Shown one piece after another: positions 41,153-52,431 of a DNA stretch of 64,000 nucleotides. The stretch comes from Phaeotremella fagi (Eukaryota; Basidiomycota; Tremellomycetes; Tremellales; Phaeotremellaceae), in NCBI GenBank assembly GCA_001599715.1, contig BCHU01000013.1, forward strand, positions 124,001-188,000. The letters are read 5' to 3'. A program made the position numbers and the translations under genes. The number at the start of each line of letters is the position of its first letter. Positions within the stretch are counted from its first letter, which is position 1. The notes beneath the pieces are model-generated. The model was not told the origin of the DNA and ran no database searches. It worked only from the letters and a program-made list of their open reading frames with translations.

Positions 41153-42921
41153 CTACTCATCCTTTGAATCGTAAGAAGAATCAATTGGACCCATCAACAA
41201 TTTAACGATCCACATTGATGGTGATAAATCGATTCCACTTTTACGCATCATCTCAGCTTGTTCAGCTTCGAAATTGGAGGTACAATCTATCAATCCACCG
41301 ATTCTTGGATCGTTATCGAGTCTAAAGTGACCGTATCAGTATAGATTTGAGATATGTGCGTTTGAAGGATGACCTACTCCTCTAAGAACTTCATGGCTTT
41401 CATGTCATTACCGACTTGAGCGAATTCTGTGTTACATGTATAGATCAGTACTTGCGTTTAAAATTTGATAGCGAGTCGACTCACGATATGAAACTGCGTC
41501 TGGACCGTAACGAGATCTTTTAAGTTCGTCGTTAGCTCTCAAGATGACGTTGAAGATTTCATCCTTATTCTCTCCAGCAGGTGTACCATCGGTAATAGCT
41601 ACAAGTCATCAGTCAAAAGACCCTCAAGCACTATTCAACCACTCACTAATGATCAAAACAGGTTTCTGCAATTGATTAGATCTAGCTGGACCAAGGACTA
41701 AAGGTTGTAAAACCTTTGTCCAAAGACCTGTACCCAACGGGGTCAAACCGGAGAATTTGATTTGTTGAAGTAAAGCAGTGGCAGCTTGTTCCGATGCAAT
41801 GTTGTTACCCTCAGTTCGGGAGTTCATGAATCTGATTTGAATACCGTCTTGATCGAATAAGGAGGTAGCAAAGGCTACTCTTGACATGACGAGTTTTAGA
41901 TCTTCGATACGTTCACCGTTCTCTTCGAAGGCCATTGATCCGGAGTCATCGAGGTAGAGGATGACGTCGAAGAGTGATAGTTTGACCTACAACGCTGTTA
42001 GCTAAATTCCACGTTCTAATCATAGCTGACGTACCAAATCTGATGCAAGCTCTTTTGGCATTCTCCATTCAGAAGCTATTCTATCTAATGCACCGGAAGA
42101 AGCAACCTTGGCAGCGATAGTATCCAACGAACCTGGAGGGTAGAAAGCTGAGATCCCTTGCTAAGAAAGAGAGAATCAGAACAAATCACAAGAACGAATG
42201 AAAGACTCTCTCACTCACATCTTGAACACATTGCTGTAACTGAGTAAGAAGGAATCTAGCGTCTGTAGTGTTACCACCTTGAGGAGGAACTCCACCTGGA
42301 GCACCGAATTGACCACCTTGCGGTTGACCATATTGTCCAGGTGGTGGTTGTTGACCGTATTGACCTTGTTGTTGGGGTTGACCGTATTGTCCCTGTTGAC
42401 CTTGTTGGCCGTATTGACCTTGTTGTTGACCGTACTGTCCAGGCTGTTGTTGTTGGCCATACTGGCCAGGCTGTTGTTGCTGTTGACCATACTGTCCTTG
42501 GCTTTGACCATACTGTTGTCCAGGTTGTGTTTGGCCATAAGCACCCTGTCCTTGTGGTTGACCATAAGGTTGAGCTTGTGGGAAACCTTGACCTTGGGTT
42601 TGAGATCCAGGTGGTCCGCCAGGTGGCGGAGCGTATTGACCAGGTCTATGACTGTCAGTCAGTAGCTATTCGATTTTTGCGAAGCGACTAAACCTACCTT
42701 CCACTTGGGACACCTGGAGCTGATCCTCCGGTACTACCAGCACCTGCACCGACACCCGCGTAACCTTGTTGTGGCGGTTGTTGCCCATATTGTTGTTGGG
42801 GTGGTGCTTGACCGTAATTCTGCTGTTGTTGACCGTATTGTTGCTGTGGGGGTGCTCCGTAAGCTTGAGGGGGTGCTCCTCCAGCGTTTTGAGCGGATGC
42901 GAGCTTAGAGGCCAATCCCAT
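41153..42921 (-). CDS. VWA-domain protein with prion-like Q/Y/G N-terminus (484 aa)
   Basis: Seven exons on the minus strand: 42921-42698, 42651-42219, 42160-42035, 41986-41647, 41598-41485, 41426-41378 and 41321-41153, all in frame. Residues about 15-220 are Gln/Gly/Tyr/Pro-rich, with many GQYGQ-type repeats and almost no charge, like prion-like domains. A von Willebrand A domain follows (about 262-480). Its metal site is complete: DDSGS (D274, S276, S278), a threonine in GLTPLGTGL, and an aspartate in TITDGTPAG. The C-terminus continues FAQVGNDMKAMKFLEEL, typical of VWA helices. It has no signal peptide, so it acts inside the cell, probably as a metal-dependent adhesion or scaffold module. 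Its partner is unknown. Confidence 0.85.
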
Positions 42922-43837
42922 GCTGCTTATGTATAGCTAGTGGTAGTGGTTGATAGAGAAGTTGTTGAAGTTGTTTCGAAGAGATTCAATGATAAAAATT
43001 GAATTTAGGTGGGTTTGAATTGAGTGGTGGTGTGATGTGGTGGTGATGAACGTGGAGGTGTGGCTAAGTGGCAGTTGGTGAGTAGTTGTGGTCGTGGTAG
43101 TGTGTATGGACTTACTGTGTATATTTGTATAGATGTAGTGGGAGTTGTTGAAGAAGAAGATTCAAGTGAGTGAACAAGTAAACACCTTTAACCTTTAAGC
43201 TGCTTCGGTGACTCTGACTGCCAAGACTAGCTTGTGCCGCCTTCTACTTGTAACAAGGCTGTGCAGCGGACTACGTCACGACACGTGGGGGTGGGGTGGG
43301 AGGGGGAAGCTGTCACGTGACTGAATGGGATTAATAACGATTAATTAAATGGTATATCTAATAGCACTTCTAGGCTTGTCGTACTCTATGTTGATGTTAG
43401 CATTCAATTATGGTGGTAGATTGTTTTCACTTCACTCACAGTTACTGCAACAACATTACCATTAACCATACTCACATTATACTCCCATTTTAACGTTTAC
43501 GCCATTTATTATCATTCATTCATTCAGTTATTCAGTTTATTTACCATCCACTTCACTTTCACATCCTCTTCACATTCACTTTCTCATTCACTTTCAACAT
43601 ATCACACTCGACACTCGCTCACTCAACACTAACGCTCATTCAACTCTTCACTTGCATTCACGAATCTTGACTCAGCACTACGTTACAACCATCACGCCAA
43701 CAACTACCAGCTCGCTCTCTACTTTGATTTGTCGAAAAAAAAAAACAGACAAGCAAAAAAAAACGACCACCCGAAACAATTTCAATTCATTTTGATTCAG
43801 ATTTCAATCCCGTTAACCCTACCCCTTTTCAATCACC
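42922..43837. promoter_or_regulatory. Divergent promoter region of the VWA and RRM-R3H genes
   Basis: A 916-bp head-to-head region. It carries two CACGTG E-boxes and a TACGTCAC site (43271-43321). The right half (43480-43800) is a long C/A/T-rich leader full of CATTCA and CACTC words before 43838. Confidence 0.55.
43271..43321. promoter_or_regulatory. CRE-like site and two E-boxes
   Basis: TACGTCAC at about 43272-43279, CACGTG at 43282-43287, and the palindrome GTCACGTGAC at 43312-43321. GTCACGTGAC is the preferred half-site pair of Cbf1-class bHLH factors and TACGTCA that of ATF/CREB bZIPs. Function is inferred from the motifs only. Confidence 0.5.
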
Positions 43838-45839
43838 ATGAACCATCAATCGCATTCACCACCTTTACCCAATCTTCAAGGGTTATCTATCTCACCTTAT
43901 CCACCTACCACGACGGATTACAGGTTTAACGGAGTTTTCGCACCCCCTGGTCAACCTGCACCACCGAATTGGGCTAGTCCAAGTCCTAACAAAAGAGGTT
44001 CTAGATCTGGTTTACCAACTGTAGGTCCAACGTTTGTATGGTAACTAACACACCTAGGGTTGGCTCGATTCCTCACTAAGTCGTGATTCCCCACCAGCTC
44101 AATTCGAGTACTATCGTCAAGGAGCTTCGTCACCACCTGCGTTATCACCCCCTTCATCAACCACTTCTGCACCTACAACCTCATCTTCACATCCATATTA
44201 CCAACCTCAATCTTCCACTTATCAAGTTGATCCCAATTCTTTCTCATCAATGGGTATGGGCATGGGTATGGCACCTTCACCACCACCGATCAATTTCGGT
44301 TTGAACTCTAACGGAACGGGTCTGAGTAACTATCCCAACAACACACCACAACAGTCACAACAGCAACCTCCGTTTGGGAATCAAACTCTATCGAGACAAA
44401 CTTGGCGCACGAATTTCGCCGCTCAACCTCTCGACGATGATGTTATACCCACAGCGATAGTTATCAAGAACATACCATTCGCCGTTTCCAGAGAAAGTTT
44501 ATTAAACGTTATCGAATCCCTAGGTGCACCTCTACCTTACGCGTTCAACTACCACCACGACAACGGCATCTTTCGTGGTTTAGCTTTCGCAAATTTCCGT
44601 GCACCAGAAGAAGCCGCTGGTGTGGTAGCAGCCCTCAACGGGTATGACGTTCAAGGACGTAAACTACGTGTCGAATATAAAAAAGTTTTACAAGCTGGAG
44701 AAAAGGAACGTATAGAAAGAGATAAAGCCATCAAAAGGATGAGATCGATTCAATTCGATAAAGAAATCATGGCTCCACCACCTATCATCCCGCCACCTAG
44801 AAACGGAAGATTATCAGTCGATATCGATAACCAATCACCACCCCATTCAGCGTCTTCAGCAACGTCTGACGGTTTACCGATAAATCTGGATCTGAACGAT
44901 CCGGTCGCTTTGGATATCTACTCACGTGTACTCGTCTTTCAACAAGATCGAATGCGTGATGAATTAGCTTTCGCGAAATCGCTAACACCTACCGAACGAC
45001 GTATCGTTCATCTAGTCGCGCAGAAACTCGGATTAACATCAATAACGTCAGGCAGTGATGACGTGAAATTCGTCGTTGTCACCAGAGAATCTCAAAGACC
45101 ATCTTTAACGACATCAGCTTCGACTTCAGCCTCGGCATCCTATCTTTCCCCTTACTCATCCAATCAATCAGATCTATCACCTTCGTTACGTATCAAAAAA
45201 TCTATGCCGGATTTACGTGGATTCAACGGACCGGTCGTGTCACGAGATCCAGCTAGATCGTTGACACCCCAGAGAAGTTCTGGGAATCTCAGAGATAACA
45301 GTAGAGAATACGTTTCGATGGGCGCGTCGAGCGGACGACGATTGAACGGAAGTTCCAGTGCTAGTGGTAGTCATTTCACTGGGATGTTTGGGAACAACGG
45401 GAATATCCCACCTGTACCACCTCTACCCAGTAACCTAAATCTTCATCAACACAGTCAAAGTTATTCCCAACCCCGAACAACCAACGGTTTGAACACATCA
45501 ACCACCCCAACCTCCAATCCATCAACATCCCTGGGTAACGGCACGATCCATCATCAAACATCATCGATATCCTCCAACTCCCCCGAACCAGATTCCATCC
45601 TCTCAACCTCTCAACCACTAAGGAACCCCAGGGGTCCAGCAGGCGAATCAAGAGGATTCTCCAACGGCACAACAGGGGTTGTTAACGGGACATTGAGGAA
45701 TAGTGCGAGTGGGATTTTGAGGAATAGCGTTTCGAATGGGATAGGAGGGATTTTGGATAGGAGATTGAGTGAGGAGGATGAAGATGATGTTGGGGTTTTG
45801 ATTGAGGGGATGAGGACTAGGGAGAGTTTGGATCTTTAG
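43838..45839 (+). CDS. RNA-binding protein with RRM and R3H domains, PIN4-like (654 aa)
   Basis: Two exons, 43838-44020 and 44058-45839. The 37-nt intron has an ACTAAC branch site. Exon 1 without splicing would end at a stop a few codons on. The N-terminus is Pro/Ser-rich. One RRM lies at about residues 193-275, with RNP2 IVIKNIPF and RNP1 FRGLAFANF and a PLPYAFNYHHDNG loop characteristic of the Pin4/Cip1/Cip2 RRM group. An R3H domain follows (about 340-405), with ERRIVHLVAQKLGL carrying the R-x3-H signature. The C-terminal third is disordered, Ser/Asn-rich. Pin4-group proteins act in the DNA-damage response, and the fission yeast Cip proteins in stress mRNA stability. The role here is inferred. 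Confidence 0.85.
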
Positions 45840-46533
45840 GAGTGGGGATCGAATCAAGCCAACTGAATTCTATATCCCCGCGCTACGTCGTATACCCAAC
45901 CTAATCAGCACCAATTAACATTCACCATCTATCTCCGGTCGACTCGCAACGATCTCGAATCACGTAAAAATGAATGAACGACTGCACGAAAGACCAACCC
46001 AATTTTCTTTTTTTACATAGTAACGTCCACATGATAACGTTAACGTCAAAACACATGTCCATGGCATCCACATCAACATTCATGTCTATCTATATATATC
46101 ACACATCACATCAATTAAAATTTTCTTTTTTGTTTATCATTTTTTTCTTCATACGGTAATCCATATTTGATCTACTTATCGGACTATACACCCTTTCTTT
46201 ATTTTGGTTATACAACTTTCTACACTTTTGTACGATTTTATGTGTCTTTTTCATTTCTTGTTATGACATGCTATGAAAATGAAACTCTCGAACGAAGTGA
46301 ACGTAAAGATGTATTGCATGGATGTCACGAGTATATATTGTATTGTAACTGATTTTTAGATGCGATTCAAGATCGACCACCAACTTGATTTCCATTCCTA
46401 GTAATATGTATGTAATTCAAAGCAAGCATTATAAAAAGTAAATTGTATTGAAGATGGGACAACTGATACTGTATATATGTGTATGTACGATAGAGCCAAA
46501 TTGGATTGACGATTTAAACTCATTTGATACCTT
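45840..46533. other. Convergent 3' region
   Basis: AT-rich spacer between the RRM-R3H gene and the FGGY-like gene. Nothing recognised beyond poly-T runs near 46000 and 46120-46145. Confidence 0.4.
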
Positions 46534-49297
46534 TCAAAAATAATTCCCTGTCCAAAGAAAGATGATCAGCTTCTTACTTTTAACCCAGTAATGGTAACGA
46601 TAAACCCACCTCAATCGATTATATTCAATCAAAAGACTTTTATACAATTCACTCATCCATCCAGGACCCACACGACGATTAGAAAGCGTTAACCAGGGCT
46701 CGTCACTTTGGTCAACCCGCAATCCCGTGGATCGGTTGAAATTGAAATTGAAACCAAATTCAATTTCTTTATCAAGAGAATTGAACGTCTGTTGATTATG
46801 CGTGATGGAATTGAAATTGTACTCGTATTCGTGTTCCATTTCTTGTTCACCTTTTCGTGGATCATAGAATAATTTTTGGGTTGGTGCAGGTGGAGTTATT
46901 GGACCGAATTCTGAATTTGAAGATGCTTGGAATGGATAACCAGTGGTTCCACTTTTGTTTAGTGGTAACCTGTTAGTGGGTTTAGGTGTAGGTGTACGAG
47001 GTGGTGTAATCGGATTATACGTAAAGTTGTTATTGTTGGTGGTGGAGATACTGTTCCTGTTCTCAATCTCATTAAACTGTTCATCCTCGTCCCAATTGAA
47101 TTTCGCAAATTCAAATTCAAATTCGAATTCGTTGGTTTCATCCTCGTAAGTTGTTTCGTTCCCTTGATCAAATTCTTCATGTTCCTCCTCTTCCTTCAAT
47201 ACCTCCAATTTAGTCGTTGAAATTTTAATTCGATTGGGTGAAGGTGATAACCTGATTCCGATATTGATGTTTCTTATAGGTGAATGTAAAGGTGACGAGA
47301 TTGGTGTGGGTGTGGACGTGGACGTGGAAGTTGTGGTTGAGGTGGATAAAGATAGTTTTGATGCGGGCTGAGTGGTTTGCTGAGATCGATTAGAAAGTTT
47401 GGTGATCATTTCTAAATCTGATAATCCCAATTGAGATTTTAGAGCAATGATCGCTGCACCTAGTGACGCTGCACTATGTGATAGCTGATTATCAGGATTG
47501 GTAGTAGGTAGATAGGTTGGTATATCGAAAATCGCCGTTAAAAGGTGTGGAATAACGGGACTTGGAGGAATTGCGTCAGTATATTTGAACTGGATGTGTA
47601 TACGCTTCAAACTCACTTGGTTCCAGGTTTCCCAATTATTATAATCCTTTTGAACGGATTATCAAGATCGTGCAAAGCGATTTCATTCAACCTCATTGCT
47701 AGGAATTGTGATTCCAAAAGGCATCTACCATGATATCGTAAGTCTAGATCATCTTTTCCTTGTTGGAATCATTCATACCTTGGGTTCGCTCTCAAATCTC
47801 TGAATTCACTAACTCGTAAACCTGACTCATATCTGACTACTCCCTCCATAGATCCGTATGGGGTAGCAGCTTCCCTTGGCCTAAATAGATTAGTTCAAGA
47901 TCATCTTCTCCTCATTCAACTTACCATACGAAACTGAACAACTTGTCGTCTACACCGTTAGACCCACCAGGTGGGATCAACATTGCGAGTTGACCGAAAA
48001 CATTCCATCTGTAGTGAACATCAACATCTATCATCAATACAGTACCACTTACTTTCCATTCCCATAAGAATCTCTCATGATTGATCTCGCTTTCCCTCCG
48101 TTGCAATCTTGGAATATCGCTATATACTCGTATTCCCCTTTACCCACACCAATGTGTGGGATAATTGGTTTGACGACTATAGCTCCTAGAGCTTTTGCGT
48201 AGGGTATGAGAAATTCATGTGAGAGTGGAATGATTAGGTTATCGATTTCACCTAGTGAAATGTGTAGATCTGTTGGTTTGGGTAGTGTTGATGTATAACC
48301 AGTTAAAACTGATGGAAGAACTATAACGACAGCTCATCAGTGATATATCTCATCAAGAGTTATCGCACTCACAAGTCAAAACTCTCGTATCATTTCCAAA
48401 ACCATATCTCTCCTTCCAATAACTACCAATCAAACCAAGAACATCACCAGGTCGCGCTTCACCACCAAGATCCAAAGCTTTTCGAACCCCATCCAAACCT
48501 TTCCCAACACCTCCCCCACCCAGAACTTTCAAAACGTCTTCATCCCAACCAGAAACATTCTCATCCCACAATCCACCAGACCACAAAACTTTTTCTTGAG
48601 CAGTAACGAAAGAACCTTTAGAAATCGAATGGGAAGATTGTAACAACAAACATGAAATTAAGTAAGAGAGGGTAACTATTCTAGCACCTTCACTGAAATA
48701 TTTGTCTAAATGTGTGGATTGAGTTTGAAGGAGTTTCAATAGATGTAAAGGGGTTGAATTGAGTTGAATAGGGAAAGAAACGTATTGATGGTTGAACGGT
48801 AACGAATGTTTTAGAGTGCATGAAGCTTGGGAAGTTGATGTATCTAGACAATTTGGTGATTTGAGATATGGTTTGTAGAAGGATTTTGAGTTTTGGAGGA
48901 GTTGGTTCTGGAGGGTTTCGGCTGACGAGATTGAGGAGAGGGTATGGATGAATGAGGGGGGTAGGATTATTTGGGTTGGGGTGGGGACCGTACCGCTGAT
49001 AGAGGTTATTGTTGATAGATCGAAAGATGAAGAAAGTCGTTCGAATAGGAGATCTATCAATGGTTCATTTATGTAACGTGGTAAAAGATTAAGTAGAAAC
49101 TCACCAATCGAAGATAACCAGATTGAAATAAAATCAAGTTCAGAATCTCTTTCGTCCCAACCATTGATCTCGTCGAATTTGATGAGATGTTCAAAAACGA
49201 TGACTAGATCTTGAGAAAAGATGGTACCTCTCAAAGAGTTTATTGAGAAAGATAAAACAAGATGATGTTTGGGTACCAAAGATTGATTGGTTGTCAT
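46534..49297 (-). CDS. Xylulokinase-like FGGY protein lacking catalytic aspartates; apparent frameshift
   Basis: Exons on the minus strand: 49297-48373, 48320-48053, 48008-47925, 47880-47780, 47724-47617, then 47560 to 46610 or the stop at 46534. Alignment to eukaryotic xylulokinase is visible along the length: HHLVLSFSINSLRG, SISGTVPTPTQ, IVTLSYLISCLLL, YWKERYGFGNDTRV, FQDCNGGKARSIMRD, KRIIIIGKPGTN and SHSAASLGAAIIA. The N-terminal phosphate-loop Asp (usual GFDLST) is replaced (LSFSIN), the catalytic Asp region (usual TGDN) reads TGYTS, and LGTST reads LGEID. A disordered insertion of about 200 residues, Asn/Thr/Glu-rich, sits in the C-terminal domain. In the exon near 47820 the frame is short by one base: after RYESG, the matching LRVSEFRDLRANP is in the next frame. 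It may be a pseudokinase or a decaying gene. Confidence 0.68.
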
Positions 49298-50496
49298 GGT
49301 TTCTTAAGGATATAATTTATACAAGGAAATAATAGTTTTGTTTTTGATATTATACAGAATAGAAGTATGTGCTGAAATAAGAGAAAGATGTAAACTTGCA
49401 ATACATCTGCAGTAAGGTTACATCTTTCTCCTTTCCTTTTCCTCGTGCGTGTTTGTCTGTGATGTGGTGTGTTGAGTTCCAGATCTTGATGATCAAGCTT
49501 TTTAATTAAAACACAGTAACAGTAACTTAACTGATTTAATCAATCAAAAACTTGACGTCGGAGACTAATTATTTCAATCTCATCACTCAATAACTTAGTT
49601 ACACCCCTGTTCCATGAGGTAATCGGACACTGCAATTAGTTTCTGGGAATCATTAACAACATTCATCTGCGTCAGGATTGATAATCGCGACCACAGACCA
49701 CTGATCATAAATAAACCTTAGATACAACGATCGATCGTGACTCCTTTGAAACTCGTCTGCAACAGCTACAGCTACAGCAACACCTCCTACAGTCCGTAAC
49801 TGCCGAGGATCGTTCGATAGATTCTGATAAATCACTGGGATGACAGGGGTAACACATGAAATGATCTATTCACTCTAAACACAACTACGCGCGGAAGTTC
49901 TTTCCCCCTTCCAACCTGTTTTTCTTCTCGGTGTCTATCGATTTCCCAAAATGGATTGATTGCCACACAGCTTTTTTCCATCAGAGTGGCAATGCCAATC
50001 CAAGTTTCAGTTTTCACTTGAAACGAAAAGGGTTTATAATCGAATAGCAGCTGTAGCAAAAGCATATACATGTTCGTAGAATAGTATCTCAGTATCCCTA
50101 CTCTTGATAGAACAAAATTGATTCATTAGAAAAACTCCTTCTATGGTGTATCGATTTACCTAGTGGAGCATGATATCCCGAAAAGACGAGAATTATCGGG
50201 GTTTACTGAAGACTTCTTCGCGTGAAGTATCATAGTGGTGTTACTCCTTCTAATAAATCCGTAAGTCTTCATCCGAACACCAGATGGCTAAGAAGTGACA
50301 CTGGAAGTAGATGACTTCTATGTGGAGCTGTAGATGGCTGTTATGCATGTAGGTAGGTGTTATAGCAGTACTGTCCATCTTCTATTTTCTTCACTACGAA
50401 CTTGTCTCCTCCAATCAGATCTCACAAACTAGTAAGTAGCATCTAAAACAAGCAGTTCACTCACAACTACCTCACCATAGAACACACCAGCACCAG
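49298..50496. other. 1.2-kb intergenic region, nothing recognised
   Basis: No ORF has conserved features or a family resemblance. A short CTACAGCTACAGC repeat is at 49760-49785. The region separates the FGGY-like gene from a run of small unknown genes. Confidence 0.4.
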
Positions 50497-51171
50497 ATGT
50501 CCAAACCAACACAAACAGAAACAGAATCAACAAAAGGTCCATCAGCAGTATCAGAAAAAATCCAAAAAGTCTTTGAAGACTATCGTGCAAATGCCCTCGA
50601 TGGTTTCCGAATGCTCTCAACCCTAACCGACGAAGAACAAATTCTCTTGTCAGGTTCATTCCGAGAGCAAGAGAAACAAGGAGAATCTGCTCGATCTAAT
50701 GAAGAGATTATGCAACTTTTCAAATCGATGAAACCGTTTTTGAGCTCTTTTGGTTTCTTTGAGGATCGGGATAGTGATTCCGATTCCTGTACTGGTAGTG
50801 AAGAGAGTGATCGAGAATATGACGCAAAACAGAAAAAGAAAAATGAACGTTTAGAAAAAACTTTCAAAACCCAGCTCTCAGCCTACAAAAACCTTTCAGA
50901 ACTATCTTCAAAAGCTTATAAATCATTAAAACTCCTCAAATCGAACTCTCAACAATTAAACGAAAACGATAAAGAGATTCAAGCAAAAATCAAAGAGATT
51001 GGTTTGGTTTTCGATAATGATGAAATTAATTTTTTACCGCTTTTGAAAGATGTTGGAAGTGGGCTTGAGATTTTTGCGGGAGAGGGGACGATTCGGTTTT
51101 GGAAATCGGATATTTTGGCGGCTTTTTTTAGTGGGATGTTGGTTAGTCAGATTTCGGAATCTGATCAGTGA
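50497..51171 (+). CDS. Hypothetical helical protein (224 aa)
   Basis: Single exon; the ATG at 50497 opens MSKPTQTETESTKGPSAVSEK. An acidic DRDSDSDSCTGSEESDRE stretch at about residues 92-109 is followed by a Lys-rich region with heptad-like leucines (LSELSSKAYKSLKLLKSN) suggesting a coiled coil. The C-terminus (LPLLKDVGSGLEIF, then FWKSDILAAFFSGMLV) is hydrophobic but too short for a confident membrane call. I do not recognise a family. Codon use resembles neighbouring genes. Confidence 0.55.
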   Translation: MSKPTQTETESTKGPSAVSEKIQKVFEDYRANALDGFRMLSTLTDEEQILLSGSFREQEKQGESARSNEEIMQLFKSMKPFLSSFGFFEDRDSDSDSCTGSEESDREYDAKQKKKNERLEKTFKTQLSAYKNLSELSSKAYKSLKLLKSNSQQLNENDKEIQAKIKEIGLVFDNDEINFLPLLKDVGSGLEIFAGEGTIRFWKSDILAAFFSGMLVSQISESDQ

Positions 51172-51701
51172 GTTTCAAAGGGGATAACTTGAGGGGGATG
51201 GAATTATGGTGGGATTGTAGATACTGGTGTGGTAAAGGTATGCTATGGTCATATGTCCGTGTAGTGTTCGTTGAAAGCCATGGATAATACTTCAAGATAC
51301 ACTGTACGAGTACTGCCGTAGGAGAGAAATGTTAGCGTACAGTATGTACAGTAACCAAACGAGAAAGTACCGAGCAGCTACAACCCGCCTCCAATCGGTA
51401 TTTGAAAATAACTATAATTACTTGAGAAATGAAAAACCAAGTCTTCTCAAATAAAACTATACCTCCGGGAAAATAAAACCTAGTAAAAACTTCCAATGTA
51501 ATTATTATTTCCCGATCGCTTAAGGAATGAAAAGAGAGGTTAAAGTAAAGTTATATTGCAAAAAATAAAACTCAACAGTTCAAGACCAAGATCCGAATAC
51601 ATCAAGGTTTAAATATCAGTGGAAAAGTCTTTCCATTTTCATTTCTTTTTCAACCAAAACTAAAACAAAAAAGAAAAACCCCACCAAAATAGATACAAAC
51701 G
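51172..51701. other. Intergenic region, nothing recognised
   Basis: GTACGAGTACTGCC and ACAGTATGTACAGTAACC near 51305-51358 belong to the TACTGTA/TACAGTA words common in this window. No gene. Confidence 0.4.
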
Positions 51702-51980
51702 ATGTCAACAAAATCCACCGAAGAGAATCCATCAATCTCTAGCGAACCAGTTCAAACCGGTACCACCACCTCCAAAGAAAATCGTTTCCTAGTTCTAGCT
51801 CCGCACACTAGTGAACCATTCAATCCAAAAACCGAAACCGAATCTCCAACCTCCCACTCGTTCTTATCACTTACACCCGTCACGAGTGAGACTAGAGGTT
51901 CCATTTCGTCAACCAAGAAAACATGTAATTGCTCGACTGGAACTGATGATGGGGATGATGCAAAGACTAAGTCTTCCTGA
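51702..51980 (+). CDS. Possible small Ser/Thr-rich protein (92 aa)
   Basis: The ATG at 51702 opens MSTKSTEENPSISSEPVQTG. The start lies in a CAAACG-ATGTCAAC context like other small genes here, after an A/C-rich leader. The product is hydrophilic, with two Cys near the end (KKTCNCSTG). No homologue recognised. It could be the first exon of a longer gene or a chance ORF. Confidence 0.35.
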   Translation: MSTKSTEENPSISSEPVQTGTTTSKENRFLVLAPHTSEPFNPKTETESPTSHSFLSLTPVTSETRGSISSTKKTCNCSTGTDDGDDAKTKSS

Positions 51981-52431
51981 GAGGTACAAGAGGGTGGGGG
52001 ACTGGGTTATATGAGAGGTTGGGATTAGATAGAAATTTGTAGTGGTGTGGAGAACGGTATTGTCCATAACTTGAATGTATTTCATCGTTCGAATTCTTAC
52101 TTGGTCCATTATTGCCTTTTGAGAGTATATTTATTTCCCTTTCTGAAATTTTGTCTCCGATCCACTGAAGACCTTATGCTGTGGAGCGAAAGAACACCTC
52201 TGCTATGTCTCACCCCAAAGCGAGACTGTATAATATCATTGCTCGATCGGTGGTTGACTTTTTTGAGTTGTCATATGCTCGGTCGGGCTATGTGTTGTAG
52301 ATTCGAAGCCTTCCAAAATCTATAGTCATACAGTATGCCATACATTTCGATTCTACCGATACATACAGTATTTGACACAACATGAACAGATGTACAACAT
52401 CTAAATATCTACTATGAATACAACCTCCCAA
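51981..52431. other. Intergenic region, nothing recognised
   Basis: Two ATACAGTA words near 52327 and 52363. An ORF across 52047-52325 has no supporting features. Confidence 0.4.

Noticed and set aside
42279..42691. Antisense ORFs over the Q/Y/G repeat of the VWA gene
   Set aside because: They are codon shadows of the CAA/GGT/TAT-rich coding strand and show only leucine- or valine-rich repeats.
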